A stretch of DNA of 64,000 bases from the NCBI RefSeq assembly GCF_039680535.1, contig NZ_JBDKSS010000023.1, forward strand, positions 62,001 through 126,000. Reading direction: 5' to 3'. Below are positions 1-8,561 of this stretch, one piece after another (position 1 is the first letter of the stretch; each line of letters starts with the position of its first letter). Made by a program: the position numbers and the translations under genes. This DNA is from Parvibaculum sp039680535 (GTDB lineage Bacteria > Pseudomonadota > Alphaproteobacteria > Parvibaculales > Parvibaculaceae). Under the pieces are notes generated by a model that ran no database searches, was not told the origin of the DNA, and saw only the letters and a list, made by a program, of their open reading frames with translations.

Positions 1-1507
1 CGCTTCGGTCGGGACCGTTGCATCCTTGACCGCCGATCTCGGCGCAGAGATTCGCCAGGACGATCTGCAAAGGCTTTATGCCGGAGCCCAGGGGCCCTGC
101 CTGTGGTCAGGCCAGAATGCGGCGGCGCTTATCGCGACGTTGAGCAAGGCCGAGGCGCAGGGTCTCGATCCGGCGATATTTCACTTGAGGGACATTGCGC
201 GACTTGACGGGTCATCCACCGACAAGGCGCTGCGCGATCTGCTGTTGTCGGATGCCGCGCTTCGTTATGCGCGGATCATGACGCGCGGACAGGTCGATCC
301 GGCCACCGTCGATGCCGATATCGATTTCGACATCTATCCCGGCGATGTCCTGCCGGGGCTGAAATCGGCACTGAATGGTGGTGACGTCTCGGCGTGGCTC
401 GCGAGTCTGCCGCCGCCGCAACCGCAATACGCGGCTCTTGTGGCTTTGCTCGCGCATTACCGCACGCTCGCCGCACAGGGTGGTTGGCCCGTGATCGGAA
501 CGCCGGAAACCTCGGTGAAGCCCGGCAAGTCGAGCCCGCTCGTCGCGACGCTGCGGGAACGTCTCGCGGCGGAAGGCTATCTCGCGACGGCCGAAGGTGG
601 CGATGTTCTGACGGGCGATGTGCTTGCGGCATTGAAGCATTTTCAGGAACGCCACGGCCTCGACACTGATGGCGCGCTGGGCAAGAAGACTGTCGCCGCT
701 CTCAATGTAAGCGCCGCCGCGCGTGCAGAGCAGATCGCGCTCAATCTCGAGCGCTGGCGGCAGCTGTCGCGCGGCATCCCGCCGACGCGTATCGAGGTCA
801 ATACGGCAGCAGCCACAGCCGCGCTGATCGTTGACCAGAAGCCCGTGCTGCGAATGCGGACGGTGGTCGGCGCAAAGAAGACGCCAACGCCTCTGGTGCG
901 CAGCGACATTCGAGCGGTGGTCGTCAATCCGCCATGGGTTGTGCCGGTTTCGATCGTGCGCAAGGAGATCATGCCGGCGCTGAAACGCAATCCGGATTAT
1001 CTCGAAGCGCATAACATGGAGTGGAAGAACGGCCAGATCGTGCAGGCCCCTGGGCCGAAGAATTCGCTGGGCCGGATCAAGTTCGAGCTGCACAGCAGCT
1101 TCGACGTCTATCTGCACGACACTCCGGCTCGCAGCCTCTTCAACAAGGGCGACCGTGATGCCCGTGCGCGCAGCCATGGCTGCGTCCGCCTCGAAAAGCC
1201 GCTCGACCTCGCAGAGAGGCTTCTCCAGGACAATGCGAACTGGCCGCGCGAGCGCATCGAAGCGGCAATCGAAGAGGGCGGGACCCAGCGCGTGCAGATG
1301 GCGACGGACATTCCGGTTGTGATCACCTACTGGACCGCCTTCGCCGGCGAGAGCGGCGACGCGGAATTCCGCGAGGATATTTATGGTCGCGACGCGCGGC
1401 TCGCGGCCGCTCTGCCGCATGGCGGCGAGCAGGCGCCGGCGGCCGGAATGGGGCCAGTCAGCATGGCCCCTGTGGGCGGCGCGAAGGTTGGGGTCTGCAT
1501 GGCCTGA
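1..1507 (+). CDS. L,D-transpeptidase, YcbB type (5' end outside window)
   Basis: The reading frame is open to the left edge, so the signal peptide and true start lie outside; the first in-window start codon is a TTG at 26, which is probably not used. Counting from that TTG, residues 1-160 form the scaffold region of YcbB-like proteins, about 165-230 a peptidoglycan-binding domain, and about 255-420 the YkuD catalytic domain. The active-site motif SHGCVRLE is present with the nucleophilic Cys near residue 386 and an upstream HSSFDVYLHDTP stretch. Known role of the family: periplasmic formation of 3-3 cross-links in peptidoglycan. The next gene is another wall-associated enzyme on the same strand. 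Confidence 0.9.
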   Translation, partial: ASVGTVASLTADLGAEIRQDDLQRLYAGAQGPCLWSGQNAAALIATLSKAEAQGLDPAIFHLRDIARLDGSSTDKALRDLLLSDAALRYARIMTRGQVDPATVDADIDFDIYPGDVLPGLKSALNGGDVSAWLASLPPPQPQYAALVALLAHYRTLAAQGGWPVIGTPETSVKPGKSSPLVATLRERLAAEGYLATAEGGDVLTGDVLAALKHFQERHGLDTDGALGKKTVAALNVSAAARAEQIALNLERWRQLSRGIPPTRIEVNTAAATAALIVDQKPVLRMRTVVGAKKTPTPLVRSDIRAVVVNPPWVVPVSIVRKEIMPALKRNPDYLEAHNMEWKNGQIVQAPGPKNSLGRIKFELHSSFDVYLHDTPARSLFNKGDRDARARSHGCVRLEKPLDLAERLLQDNANWPRERIEAAIEEGGTQRVQMATDIPVVITYWTAFAGESGDAEFREDIYGRDARLAAALPHGGEQAPAAGMGPVSMAPVGGAKVGVCMA

Positions 1508-1615
1508 GGATTATGCAGTTGCGTCTCATGATCGCATGAGGCCGATGTCATTTGACGTTGAAGGCCGTATTTCCTATACGGGTTTCACGGGGGCGTTCAA
1601 ACTTCGAGAGGTAGC

Positions 1616-2170
1616 GTGGCGTTGCATTTCACACGCAGAGGTTTTTTCGGTCTGGGCGCTGGTGCAGCGACCTTGGCGCTCGCCAAGCCGGCATTTGCCG
1701 CAAGCCCCTCACGCAGGGCTCTAAAATTCCATAATACACATACGGGTGAAGTCTTTGCGGAGACTTATTGGGCGGATGGCGCCTACGTACCCGAAGCGCT
1801 TGCGGGCATAAAGAAGGTCCTGCGCGACCATCGCAACGGCGCGGAGCACGATATCGACACGCGCTTGCTCGATCTTCTGGTCGTGCTGCGCGGCAAGCTC
1901 GACACCAACTCACATTTCGAAGTCATCTCCGGCTATCGCTCGCCTGAGAGCAACGCGAAGATGCACAAGGCGAGCGGCGGCGTCGCCAAGCACAGCCTTC
2001 ACATGCAGGGACAGGCGATCGACATTCGCGTTCCGGGCCGCGATCTCGCCGTGGTGCAGAAGGCAGCGCTGATGCTCAAGGGCGGTGGCGTTGGCTACTA
2101 TCCCGCGTCCGACTTCGTGCATGTCGATTGCGGTCGCGTACGCCACTGGCAGCAGGGCCGCGACGCCTGA
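1616..2170 (+). CDS. YcbK/DUF882 family murein peptidase-like protein, Tat-exported
   Basis: The 184-residue protein starts at a GTG preceded by a GAGAGG ribosome-binding site. The N-terminus carries a twin-arginine signal (RRGFFGLGAGAA) and an AFA cleavage region. The body has the M15/DUF882 metal-site pattern: SGYRSPESN, SLHMQGQAIDIR and FVHVDCG, supplying His, Asp and His ligands. Relatives are zinc D,D-carboxypeptidase-like proteins of the periplasm whose substrate is often unproven. It lies 108 bp after the L,D-transpeptidase, so the two may act together on peptidoglycan. Confidence 0.85.
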   Translation: MALHFTRRGFFGLGAGAATLALAKPAFAASPSRRALKFHNTHTGEVFAETYWADGAYVPEALAGIKKVLRDHRNGAEHDIDTRLLDLLVVLRGKLDTNSHFEVISGYRSPESNAKMHKASGGVAKHSLHMQGQAIDIRVPGRDLAVVQKAALMLKGGGVGYYPASDFVHVDCGRVRHWQQGRDA

Positions 2171-3556
2171 TCACCAGCGCGGGGCGTCGGTGCCAAGAGG
2201 CACCGCGGGGAGTGCCCAATGTGCCGGCGTTTCTGAAAGCTGCGCGGCATGGCGCACGGCCCTGAAGGCGCCGAAGGGCGAGGCGCTGTCTTCCAGGAGA
2301 TCCTGAACGTCTTCAAGCTTTGGGTCATGAGCCGCGAGGCCGTTTTCGACGCGGCCAAGGCCTGCGATCCAGCGCCCCGTCTGCGCGAGCGAAACACGGA
2401 CGAGCCAGCTTCCACCTTCGCGTGATTGCCTCAGGCGCGCCATCATCGCGCCGAAGGCCATGAGATATCCGCTGGCGTGGTCCAGCGCCTGCGCGGGCCA
2501 TTCGCGCGGACCCTCGATGCCGGCCGCGCGGCCTTCTTCATGATTGAAGCCTGTTGCGGTTTGCACCAGAGAGTCAAAGCCACGCCTCGCCGCCCATGGG
2601 CCGGTATGGCCATAGGCCGAGAGCGTCACATAGACGATCCCGGGTCGGATCGCGGCCAGTTCTTCCGGTGAGAAACCGTGTCGTGCAAGAGCTTGCGGCC
2701 GGTAGGCTTGCGAGAAGATGTCGGCACTTGTGACGAGCGTTCGAAGCGCAGCCCGCCCTTCCGCCGTTTCGAGGTCGGCAAAGGCAGAGCGCTTCCCACG
2801 GCCTGTGTCCTTCACCAGCCAGTCGACAAAGGGCAATCTGGGCGAGGAGACGAGCATCACGTCCGCGCCATGCGCGGCGAGCGTGCGGCCACCCACGGGA
2901 CCTGCGACGATGCGTGTGAGGTCGAGAACGCGTAGGCCGGAAAGCGGTCTCGATCCTGCCGGCAAAGGGCGTGGATCTGCGTCGCCGATCTTCTCGATCT
3001 CGATGACCGGGAGCGGCGCCAAAGCGGAGGATTGTGGGTGTCGCGCCCATTCTTCCGGTGAGCGCATCATCGAGACGACGCAGCCGCTTTCGTTTGCCTG
3101 CGTTTCGAAATTCTCGGCGGCCCAGCTATCGAGAGCCTTCTGCACATCGTCCCGCGTGTTGGCGCAGGAAAGGAGCCTCAGAATATTGTCCCGATGATGC
3201 GGAAAATTCGTATGCAGCCGGACGAACCTTCCGTCTCCCGCCTTGTAGATGCCGGCAATCGGGTCCCAGAGGCTCTCGGGCGCTTTGCCGTCGATCCGAA
3301 GATAGCGTTCCGAACGGAATTCGATGGCTGCATGGCGCATGTCGACTGATATGTTCTGCGCGCGGCCCGTGCGAGCTTTCCAGATCTCCGTTGCGGCGAG
3401 GCCAGCCGCTGCAATTGATGCCTGCGCCGCAGTGCCGAGCGCGAAGGAAGAGGGAAGCGCAGGCTCTGCGCCGGAAAAAGCGACGCGTGAAAGCGCCTCT
3501 GCATCGCCCCCTGCTGCGGTCCAGAGTTCTGTCAGAGCCTGCGTCGCCGATTTCAT
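2171..3556 (-). CDS. CaiB/BaiF-type (family III) CoA-transferase with permuted half-repeat
   Basis: A 461-residue protein. Residues 205-400 match the N-terminal part of family III CoA-transferases (LSGLRVLDLTRIVAGP, VYVTLSAYG, and LDHASG with catalytic-type Asp359). Residues 40-200 instead resemble the part that normally follows the catalytic Asp (TEIWKARTGRAQNISVDMRH, then GDGRFVRLHTNFPHHR), but the Asp is absent there. The C-terminus has a short tail ending PAVPLGTDAPRW. It is last in a minus-strand run with an exporter and gcdH, so a dicarboxylate such as glutarate is a possible CoA acceptor; that is inference. Confidence 0.85.
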   Translation of the reverse strand: MKSATQALTELWTAAGGDAEALSRVAFSGAEPALPSSFALGTAAQASIAAAGLAATEIWKARTGRAQNISVDMRHAAIEFRSERYLRIDGKAPESLWDPIAGIYKAGDGRFVRLHTNFPHHRDNILRLLSCANTRDDVQKALDSWAAENFETQANESGCVVSMMRSPEEWARHPQSSALAPLPVIEIEKIGDADPRPLPAGSRPLSGLRVLDLTRIVAGPVGGRTLAAHGADVMLVSSPRLPFVDWLVKDTGRGKRSAFADLETAEGRAALRTLVTSADIFSQAYRPQALARHGFSPEELAAIRPGIVYVTLSAYGHTGPWAARRGFDSLVQTATGFNHEEGRAAGIEGPREWPAQALDHASGYLMAFGAMMARLRQSREGGSWLVRVSLAQTGRWIAGLGRVENGLAAHDPKLEDVQDLLEDSASPFGAFRAVRHAAQLSETPAHWALPAVPLGTDAPRW

Positions 3557-3812
3557 AGCTTTCTCTCCGTGTCTGTCGGGGAAAGTTGGCGCTGCCGCGA
3601 ACGACCGTCAATCTTGATTGCGCGAGTCAATGTTCGTCCCGGCTACAAGGCCGCCGTCACGCCCGCAACGCATTGATGACGGGGCTTGTGCTGACATTCG
3701 TTCGCGCAAAGGGAGGGTGCCGTTTGCAGTTCACAATCGCCACCTTCGGCTCGATGCCTAATATGGCGGCGACGAGATCGTCTGGCGAATTGCCGGCTGA
3801 CGAGCCGCGCGG

Positions 3813-5042
3813 TCAGACCTTCGCGGCGGCGGCGCGGCGAGCCGCATCCGGATTTGGCAGGAAGCCCGCGATGAGTCCCAGTGCCGGAAGGAAGGCGCAG
3901 AGCTGATAGACGAAGTCGATGCTCGTCATGTCGGCGAGTTCGCCGAGCACGGCGGCGCCGATGCCTCCCATGCCGAAAGCGAATCCGAAGAACAGCCCTG
4001 ACACCGTGCCGACGCGGCCCGGCATCAATTCCTGAGCATAGACGATGATCGCCGGAAAAGCGGAGGCGAGGATCACGCCGATGGGCACGCTGAGGAGCGC
4101 CGTCCAGAAGAGATTGGCGTGAGGCAGGATCAACGTGAAGGGCAACACGCCAAGGATCGAGGCCCAGATCACATATTTGCGGCCGAAGCGGTCGCCGAGC
4201 GGGCCGCCGATGATCGTACCTGCCGCCACCGCGCCCAGAAAGACGAAGAGCAGGACCTGTGCGCTCTCGACCGAGATGTGGAATTTCTCGATCAGGTAGA
4301 ATGTGTAGTAGCTGGTGAAGCCGGCGAGATAGAAATATTTCGAGAAGATCAGCAGCAGCAGAATGGCGATCGCCATCCGGATGCGCCGCGTTGGCAGCGC
4401 TTCGGAGTTCGCCGTTCCCTGCGTCGGCTTCTTCGCGATGGGCGCAGCGTTGCGCTTGTACCAGCCGCCGACATTCCAGAGCAGCACGATGCCGAGCATC
4501 GCGGCGATGGAGAACCAGGCGACGCTCGCCTGACCCTTCTGAATGACGATGAAGGCGGCGAGCAGAGGGCCGATGGCCGAGCCCGCGTTCCCGCCGACCT
4601 GGAAAAGCGATTGCGCGAGCCCATGCCGCCCGCCCGATGCCATGCGCGCAACGCGGGAGGATTCGGGATGGAAGATAGACGAGCCCGTGCCGACAAGGAC
4701 GGCCGCGACGAGCAGGATGAGGAAGGAGCTTGCAACCGAGAGAAGCAGAAGGCCTGCCAGCGTGAAGCCCATGCCGATGGCGAGCGACCAGGGGCTTGAG
4801 CGCTTGTCGGTGTAGACGCCGACGACCGGCTGCAACAGCGATGCGGTCATCTGATAGGTGAGGGTGATGAGCCCCACCTGCCCGAAGTCGAGGCCGTAAT
4901 TCTCCTTCAACATCGGATAGATCGCCGGCAACAGCGACTGCAGCATGTCGTTGATGAGATGACAGAGGCTGATCGCGGCGAGCACGACGAAGGCGGTGTC
5001 CTTCACGGCCGGGCTGGGAGCCTTCGCAACGCTGTCACTCAC
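3813..5042 (-). CDS. MFS transporter, fosmidomycin-resistance (Fsr) family
   Basis: A 409-residue, 12-helix membrane protein with the Fsr-type opening (LCHLINDMLQSLLPAIYPML, then GLITLTYQMTASLLQPVVG) and the SSIFHPESSRVARMASGGR stretch. The GTG at 5042 is chosen because GGGAGA precedes it; the frame extends to 5099 without a better site. The family pumps small drugs and acids, but the substrate here is unknown. It sits between gcdH (60 bp upstream) and the CaiB-type gene, so it may move a substrate or by-product of that pathway. Confidence 0.85.
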   Translation of the reverse strand: MSDSVAKAPSPAVKDTAFVVLAAISLCHLINDMLQSLLPAIYPMLKENYGLDFGQVGLITLTYQMTASLLQPVVGVYTDKRSSPWSLAIGMGFTLAGLLLLSVASSFLILLVAAVLVGTGSSIFHPESSRVARMASGGRHGLAQSLFQVGGNAGSAIGPLLAAFIVIQKGQASVAWFSIAAMLGIVLLWNVGGWYKRNAAPIAKKPTQGTANSEALPTRRIRMAIAILLLLIFSKYFYLAGFTSYYTFYLIEKFHISVESAQVLLFVFLGAVAAGTIIGGPLGDRFGRKYVIWASILGVLPFTLILPHANLFWTALLSVPIGVILASAFPAIIVYAQELMPGRVGTVSGLFFGFAFGMGGIGAAVLGELADMTSIDFVYQLCAFLPALGLIAGFLPNPDAARRAAAAKV

Positions 5043-5102
5043 GATCGTCTCCCATGTGCCTGCAGGCGGACCGGGCCAGACGGCACCGGTCCGCGCCATC
5101 GA

Positions 5103-6305
5103 TCAACTGAAAGCCTGTATCCCCGTGATCTCGCGGCCGAGGATCAGCGCATGGACGTCATGCGTGCCTTCATAAGTATTCACCGCCTCGAGATTCATCG
5201 CGTGGCGGATGACGTGATATTCGTCCGACACGCCGTTGCCGCCGTGCATGTCGCGGGCCATGCGAGCGATGTCGAGTGCCTTGCCGCAATTGTTGCGCTT
5301 CATCAGCGAAATGGCGGCGGGAGCCGCCTTGCCTTCGTCGAAGAGGCGGCCGAGCTGCAGGCAGCCCTGAAGGCCGAGCGTGATCTCGGTCTGCATGTCG
5401 GCGAGCTTCTTCTGGATGAGCTGGTTCGCGGCGAGCGGGCGGCCGAACTGCTTGCGGTCGAGCGTATATTGACGTGCCGCATGCCAGCAGAATTCAGCGG
5501 CGCCCATGGCGCCCCAGGCGATGCCATAGCGGGCGCGGTTGAGGCAGCCGAAAGGACCGGCGAGGCCGCGCACATTCGGCAACAGGTTCTCGTCAGGCAC
5601 GAAAACATCCTGCAGCGAGATTTCGCCGGTGATGGAGGCGCGAAGCGAGAACTTGCCTTCGATTTTCGGCGTCGAGAAGCCCTTGAAGGCGCGTTCGACA
5701 ACGAAGCCGCGGATGACGTCATCATCCGTCTTCGCCCAGACGACGGCGAGATCGGCGATGGGCGCATTGGTGATCCACATCTTCGCGCCATTGAGGATGT
5801 AGCCCCCATCGACCTTCTTCGCGCGGGTCTTCATCGATCCCGGATCGGAACCGTGATCGGGCTCGGTCAGGCCGAAGCAGCCGACCCATTCGCCGGTGGC
5901 GAGCTTGGGCAGATATTTCTCGCGCTGGGCCTCCGAGCCATAGGCATAGATCGGGTGCATGACGAGCGAGGACTGAACGCTCATCGCCGAGCGGTAGCCA
6001 CTATCCACGCGCTCGACTTCGCGCGCGGCGAGGCCGTAGCAGACATAGGAAAGGCCGGCGCAGCCATATTTTTCCGGCAGCGTCGGCCCGAGCAGCCCTT
6101 GGGCGCCCATCTCGTTCATGATCTCGCGATGGAATATCTCGTGGCGGTTGGCCTCTTTCACGCGGGTGAAGAGCTTTTCCTGCGCATAGGCCCGCGCGCT
6201 GTCGCGCACCAGCCGCTCTTCTTCGGTGAGCTGCTCGTCGAGGAGGAGCGGGTCCTCCCAGTTGAAGGGCGGAAGCGGCGGATTGGCCTTCACGGCTTCT
6301 GACAT
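5103..6305 (-). CDS. gcdH: glutaryl-CoA dehydrogenase
   Basis: The 400-residue FAD enzyme oxidatively decarboxylates glutaryl-CoA to crotonyl-CoA in lysine, tryptophan or glutarate breakdown. It shows the GCDH-specific RSAMSVQSSLVMHPI segment, whose Arg contacts the substrate gamma-carboxylate, the FGLTEPDHGSDPGSM flavin-binding motif, and the catalytic base Glu379 in NTYEGTHDVHALILGR. Length is normal. The exporter and CoA-transferase genes lie downstream on the same strand; a LysR gene ends 84 bp upstream. GCDH is distinguished from other acyl-CoA dehydrogenases by the Arg segment and the NTYEGTHD motif. Confidence 0.95.
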   Translation of the reverse strand: MSEAVKANPPLPPFNWEDPLLLDEQLTEEERLVRDSARAYAQEKLFTRVKEANRHEIFHREIMNEMGAQGLLGPTLPEKYGCAGLSYVCYGLAAREVERVDSGYRSAMSVQSSLVMHPIYAYGSEAQREKYLPKLATGEWVGCFGLTEPDHGSDPGSMKTRAKKVDGGYILNGAKMWITNAPIADLAVVWAKTDDDVIRGFVVERAFKGFSTPKIEGKFSLRASITGEISLQDVFVPDENLLPNVRGLAGPFGCLNRARYGIAWGAMGAAEFCWHAARQYTLDRKQFGRPLAANQLIQKKLADMQTEITLGLQGCLQLGRLFDEGKAAPAAISLMKRNNCGKALDIARMARDMHGGNGVSDEYHVIRHAMNLEAVNTYEGTHDVHALILGREITGIQAFS

Positions 6306-6389
6306 CGGCTTGACCTCGCGGAAATAGGCGTTTGGCCGGTCATATAGCAGGGCGAAGGGGGATGCGCGACTCCCCTTCCGCGCAAGGCG

Positions 6390-7286
6390 TCAGCGATTTT
6401 CCGAGGCGATATAGGCGGCGATATGCGCGCCCAGATGGTCGAACATCAGCCGCATGCGGCGGCTGGTCTTGAGGTCTTCGTGCATGGCGACCCAGACATC
6501 CAGCTGGAAGCCGATGAGGCCGGGAAGGATGGGGACGAGCCCATCGCGTTTGGCCAGCGCGATCTGGCAGAAGCCAAGGCCGAAACCCGCCCGCTGGGCT
6601 GCATATTGCGCGACGTCGCTGTCGCAGCGAAAGGCGAAGAGGTCTCGGGAAATTGGAATGCCGAGCCCTTCCAGACGGCGCACCGAGGGCTCGCGGTCGA
6701 AGCCGATGATCGGGTGGGAAGTGATCTCCTCGACGCTCTTGGGCGCCCCGTGCTTTTCGATGTAGCTCGGATGGGCGTGGAGCCCGAGATGGATGGTGCC
6801 GATCTTCTTTGCCACGAGGGCGGCCTGTGTGGGCCTGACCATGCGGACGGCGATGTCGGCGTCGCGCCGCAGCAGGTCTTCGGCGCGGTTCGACAGCAGA
6901 AGCTCGACCGCGATGCGCGGATGCTGCTCATGGAAGGCGGCGAGGATCGGCGGCAGAACTTCGGTGCCGATGATCTCGCTTGCGGTAATGCGGACCGTGC
7001 CCCGGTCTTCCTCGGCCTCGCCGGAGGCTGCTCGTTGCAGCGCCTCGGCAGCGGCGGCCATGGCCTCCGCATGGGGGACGAGGGCCAGCGCCCCTTCTGT
7101 GGCGTTAAGGCCCGTCTGCGACCGCGTGAAGAGGGCGATACCCAGCGCCTGCTCCAGCGCGTCGATATGGCGGCCGACGGTCGGTTGGGTGATGTCGAGG
7201 GCCCTTGCGGCGCCGGAGAGGCTTCCCTCCCGGACCACGGCGAGAAAAGAGCGGTAAAGCTCCCAGCCTGGCTGCGTATTGGTCAT
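6390..7286 (-). CDS. LysR-family transcriptional regulator
   Basis: A 298-residue protein with an N-terminal winged helix-turn-helix (GSLSGAARALDITQPTVGRH, about residues 17-36) and a C-terminal substrate-binding-like domain (about 90-290). It is upstream of gcdH on the same strand and divergent from the SDR gene across 97 bp. An inverted repeat in that gap (7321-7340) may be its site. It could control gcdH, the SDR gene or both; the effector is unknown. Confidence 0.9.
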   Translation of the reverse strand: MTNTQPGWELYRSFLAVVREGSLSGAARALDITQPTVGRHIDALEQALGIALFTRSQTGLNATEGALALVPHAEAMAAAAEALQRAASGEAEEDRGTVRITASEIIGTEVLPPILAAFHEQHPRIAVELLLSNRAEDLLRRDADIAVRMVRPTQAALVAKKIGTIHLGLHAHPSYIEKHGAPKSVEEITSHPIIGFDREPSVRRLEGLGIPISRDLFAFRCDSDVAQYAAQRAGFGLGFCQIALAKRDGLVPILPGLIGFQLDVWVAMHEDLKTSRRMRLMFDHLGAHIAAYIASENR

Positions 7287-7320
7287 GCAAAAACGTATAT
7301 CGATCCGCCGGTAATAGGCA

Positions 7321-7340
7321 ATTCATATTCGTATTTGAAT
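7321..7340. promoter_or_regulatory. inverted repeat ATTCA-N10-TGAAT, candidate LysR site
   Basis: Perfect 5-bp arms with 10-bp spacing lie in the AT-rich gap between the divergent LysR and SDR genes. The dyad size fits a LysR-type site, but nothing else supports it. Confidence 0.4.
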
Positions 7341-7383
7341 GGATCATGTTTCGGGGGTCAACAGGAACCCACGAGGACGGAAC

Positions 7384-8391
7384 ATGACCCGCACAGCTCT
7401 CATCATCGGCGCGACAGGCGGCATCGGCAGCGAGATGGCTTTGGCGCTCAAGGCCCGCGGCTGGAGCGTCCGGGCACTCAACCGCAACCCGGAAAAGGCC
7501 GCGCGGGACTTTGCGCGGCTCGGCAGCCTCGAATGGGTGAAGGGCGACGCGATGATGGCGTCGGACGTCATTGCCGCATCGGAAGGGGTCAGCCTCGTCG
7601 TTCATGCCGCAAACCCGCCCGGCTACAGGAACTGGAAGGGCACGGCGCTGCCCATGCTCGAAAGCTCGATCGCGGCTGCGAAGGCCGCGGGTGCGCGCCT
7701 CGTCTTTCCGGGTACGGTCTATAATTTCGGGCCGGATGCCCTTCCGCTCATCAGCGAAACCTCACCGCAGAATCCGAAGACGCGAAAGGGTGCGATCCGC
7801 GTCGCGATGGAAATGCGGTTGCGCCGTGCTTCGAAAGAAGGAGCACCGGTGCTGATCGTTCGCGCGGGCGACTTTTTCGGACCGCATGGCGGCAACAACT
7901 GGTTTGGGCAGGGCCTCGTGAAGATGGGCAAGCCGCTCGGCTCGGTGACCTATCCGGGCAAGCGCGATGTCGGCCATGCCTGGGCCTATCTTCCCGATCT
8001 GGCGGAGACGATCATGCGCCTCGTCGAGCGGGAGAATGAGCTTGCCGATTTCGATGTCTTTCATTTCGGCGGTCACTGGTTCGATAAGGGCGTCGAGATT
8101 GCGGATGCGACGCGCAAGGCAGCGGGCGTCCCCGACGCGCCGATCCGCCGGTTTCCGTGGTTCGCCGTCTATCTCGCTTCGCCTTTCGTTGAGACGTTCC
8201 GCGAGATGATCGAGATGCGTTACCTCTGGAAACGCCCGGTCCGTCTCGACAACAGGAAGCTTGTCGCCTTTCTCGGCGAGGAACCGCATACGCCGACCGA
8301 AGTGGCGCTGCGCGTCACGCTCAAGGGGCTCGGCTGTCTCGACACGATGTCATTCAAAAGCGGCGCAATCGGCGCCGAAAGGAGGGTGTGA
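7384..8391 (+). CDS. NAD(P)-dependent epimerase/dehydratase-like SDR protein
   Basis: The 335-residue protein begins at ATG 7384 after GAGGACGG; the frame stays open back to 7339 but without a better start. It has the extended-SDR nucleotide motif GATGGIG at residues 9-15, an acidic or basic loop LNRNPEK, and the HAANPPGY and FPGTVYNFGP segments. The usual YxxxK motif is not obvious, as in atypical extended SDRs, so the reaction cannot be named. Its TGA overlaps the ATG of a small membrane ORF, which suggests translational coupling. Confidence 0.8.
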   Translation: MTRTALIIGATGGIGSEMALALKARGWSVRALNRNPEKAARDFARLGSLEWVKGDAMMASDVIAASEGVSLVVHAANPPGYRNWKGTALPMLESSIAAAKAAGARLVFPGTVYNFGPDALPLISETSPQNPKTRKGAIRVAMEMRLRRASKEGAPVLIVRAGDFFGPHGGNNWFGQGLVKMGKPLGSVTYPGKRDVGHAWAYLPDLAETIMRLVERENELADFDVFHFGGHWFDKGVEIADATRKAAGVPDAPIRRFPWFAVYLASPFVETFREMIEMRYLWKRPVRLDNRKLVAFLGEEPHTPTEVALRVTLKGLGCLDTMSFKSGAIGAERRV

Positions 8392-8504
8392 TGTGCATGC
8401 CTGAAGAACTCAGGACGCGTGCCCAGAGGATTGCGCTTTCGCTTGGCGGCGCTGTGGCCGGCACGCTTGTCTGGCTCGCCACAGCGATCATGATGGGGCA
8501 CTGA
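8391..8504 (+). CDS. 37-residue single-helix membrane protein
   Basis: The ORF starts at ATG 8391 within the TGATG overlap with the SDR stop codon, and a strong GGAGGG ribosome-binding site at 8381-8386 lies just before it. The peptide has a charged N-terminus (PEELRTRAQR) and one hydrophobic helix (ALSLGGAVAGTLVWLATAIM). A second ATG at 8397 could also serve. It ends directly before the terminator-like hairpin. It may be a small partner of the SDR; no family was recognised. Confidence 0.55.
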   Translation: MCMPEELRTRAQRIALSLGGAVAGTLVWLATAIMMGH

Positions 8505-8512
8505 AAGAAGAA

Positions 8513-8540
8513 CGGCACCCCGGTGAATGCCGGGGTGCCG
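8513..8540 (-). terminator. intrinsic terminator for the nitronate monooxygenase
   Basis: An 11-bp perfect stem (8513-8523 with 8530-8540) closes a TGAATG loop. On the minus strand it is followed by a pyrimidine, T-rich run (TTCTTCTTTC). It separates convergent genes and may stop transcription from both sides. Confidence 0.75.
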
Positions 8541-8561
8541 CTATGTGTTGGCGGAAGGTGC

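Noticed and set aside
3586..3906. A 106-codon plus-strand ORF between the CoA-transferase and Fsr-like genes
   Set aside because: It overlaps the 3' end of the Fsr-like gene antisense and has no site or family.
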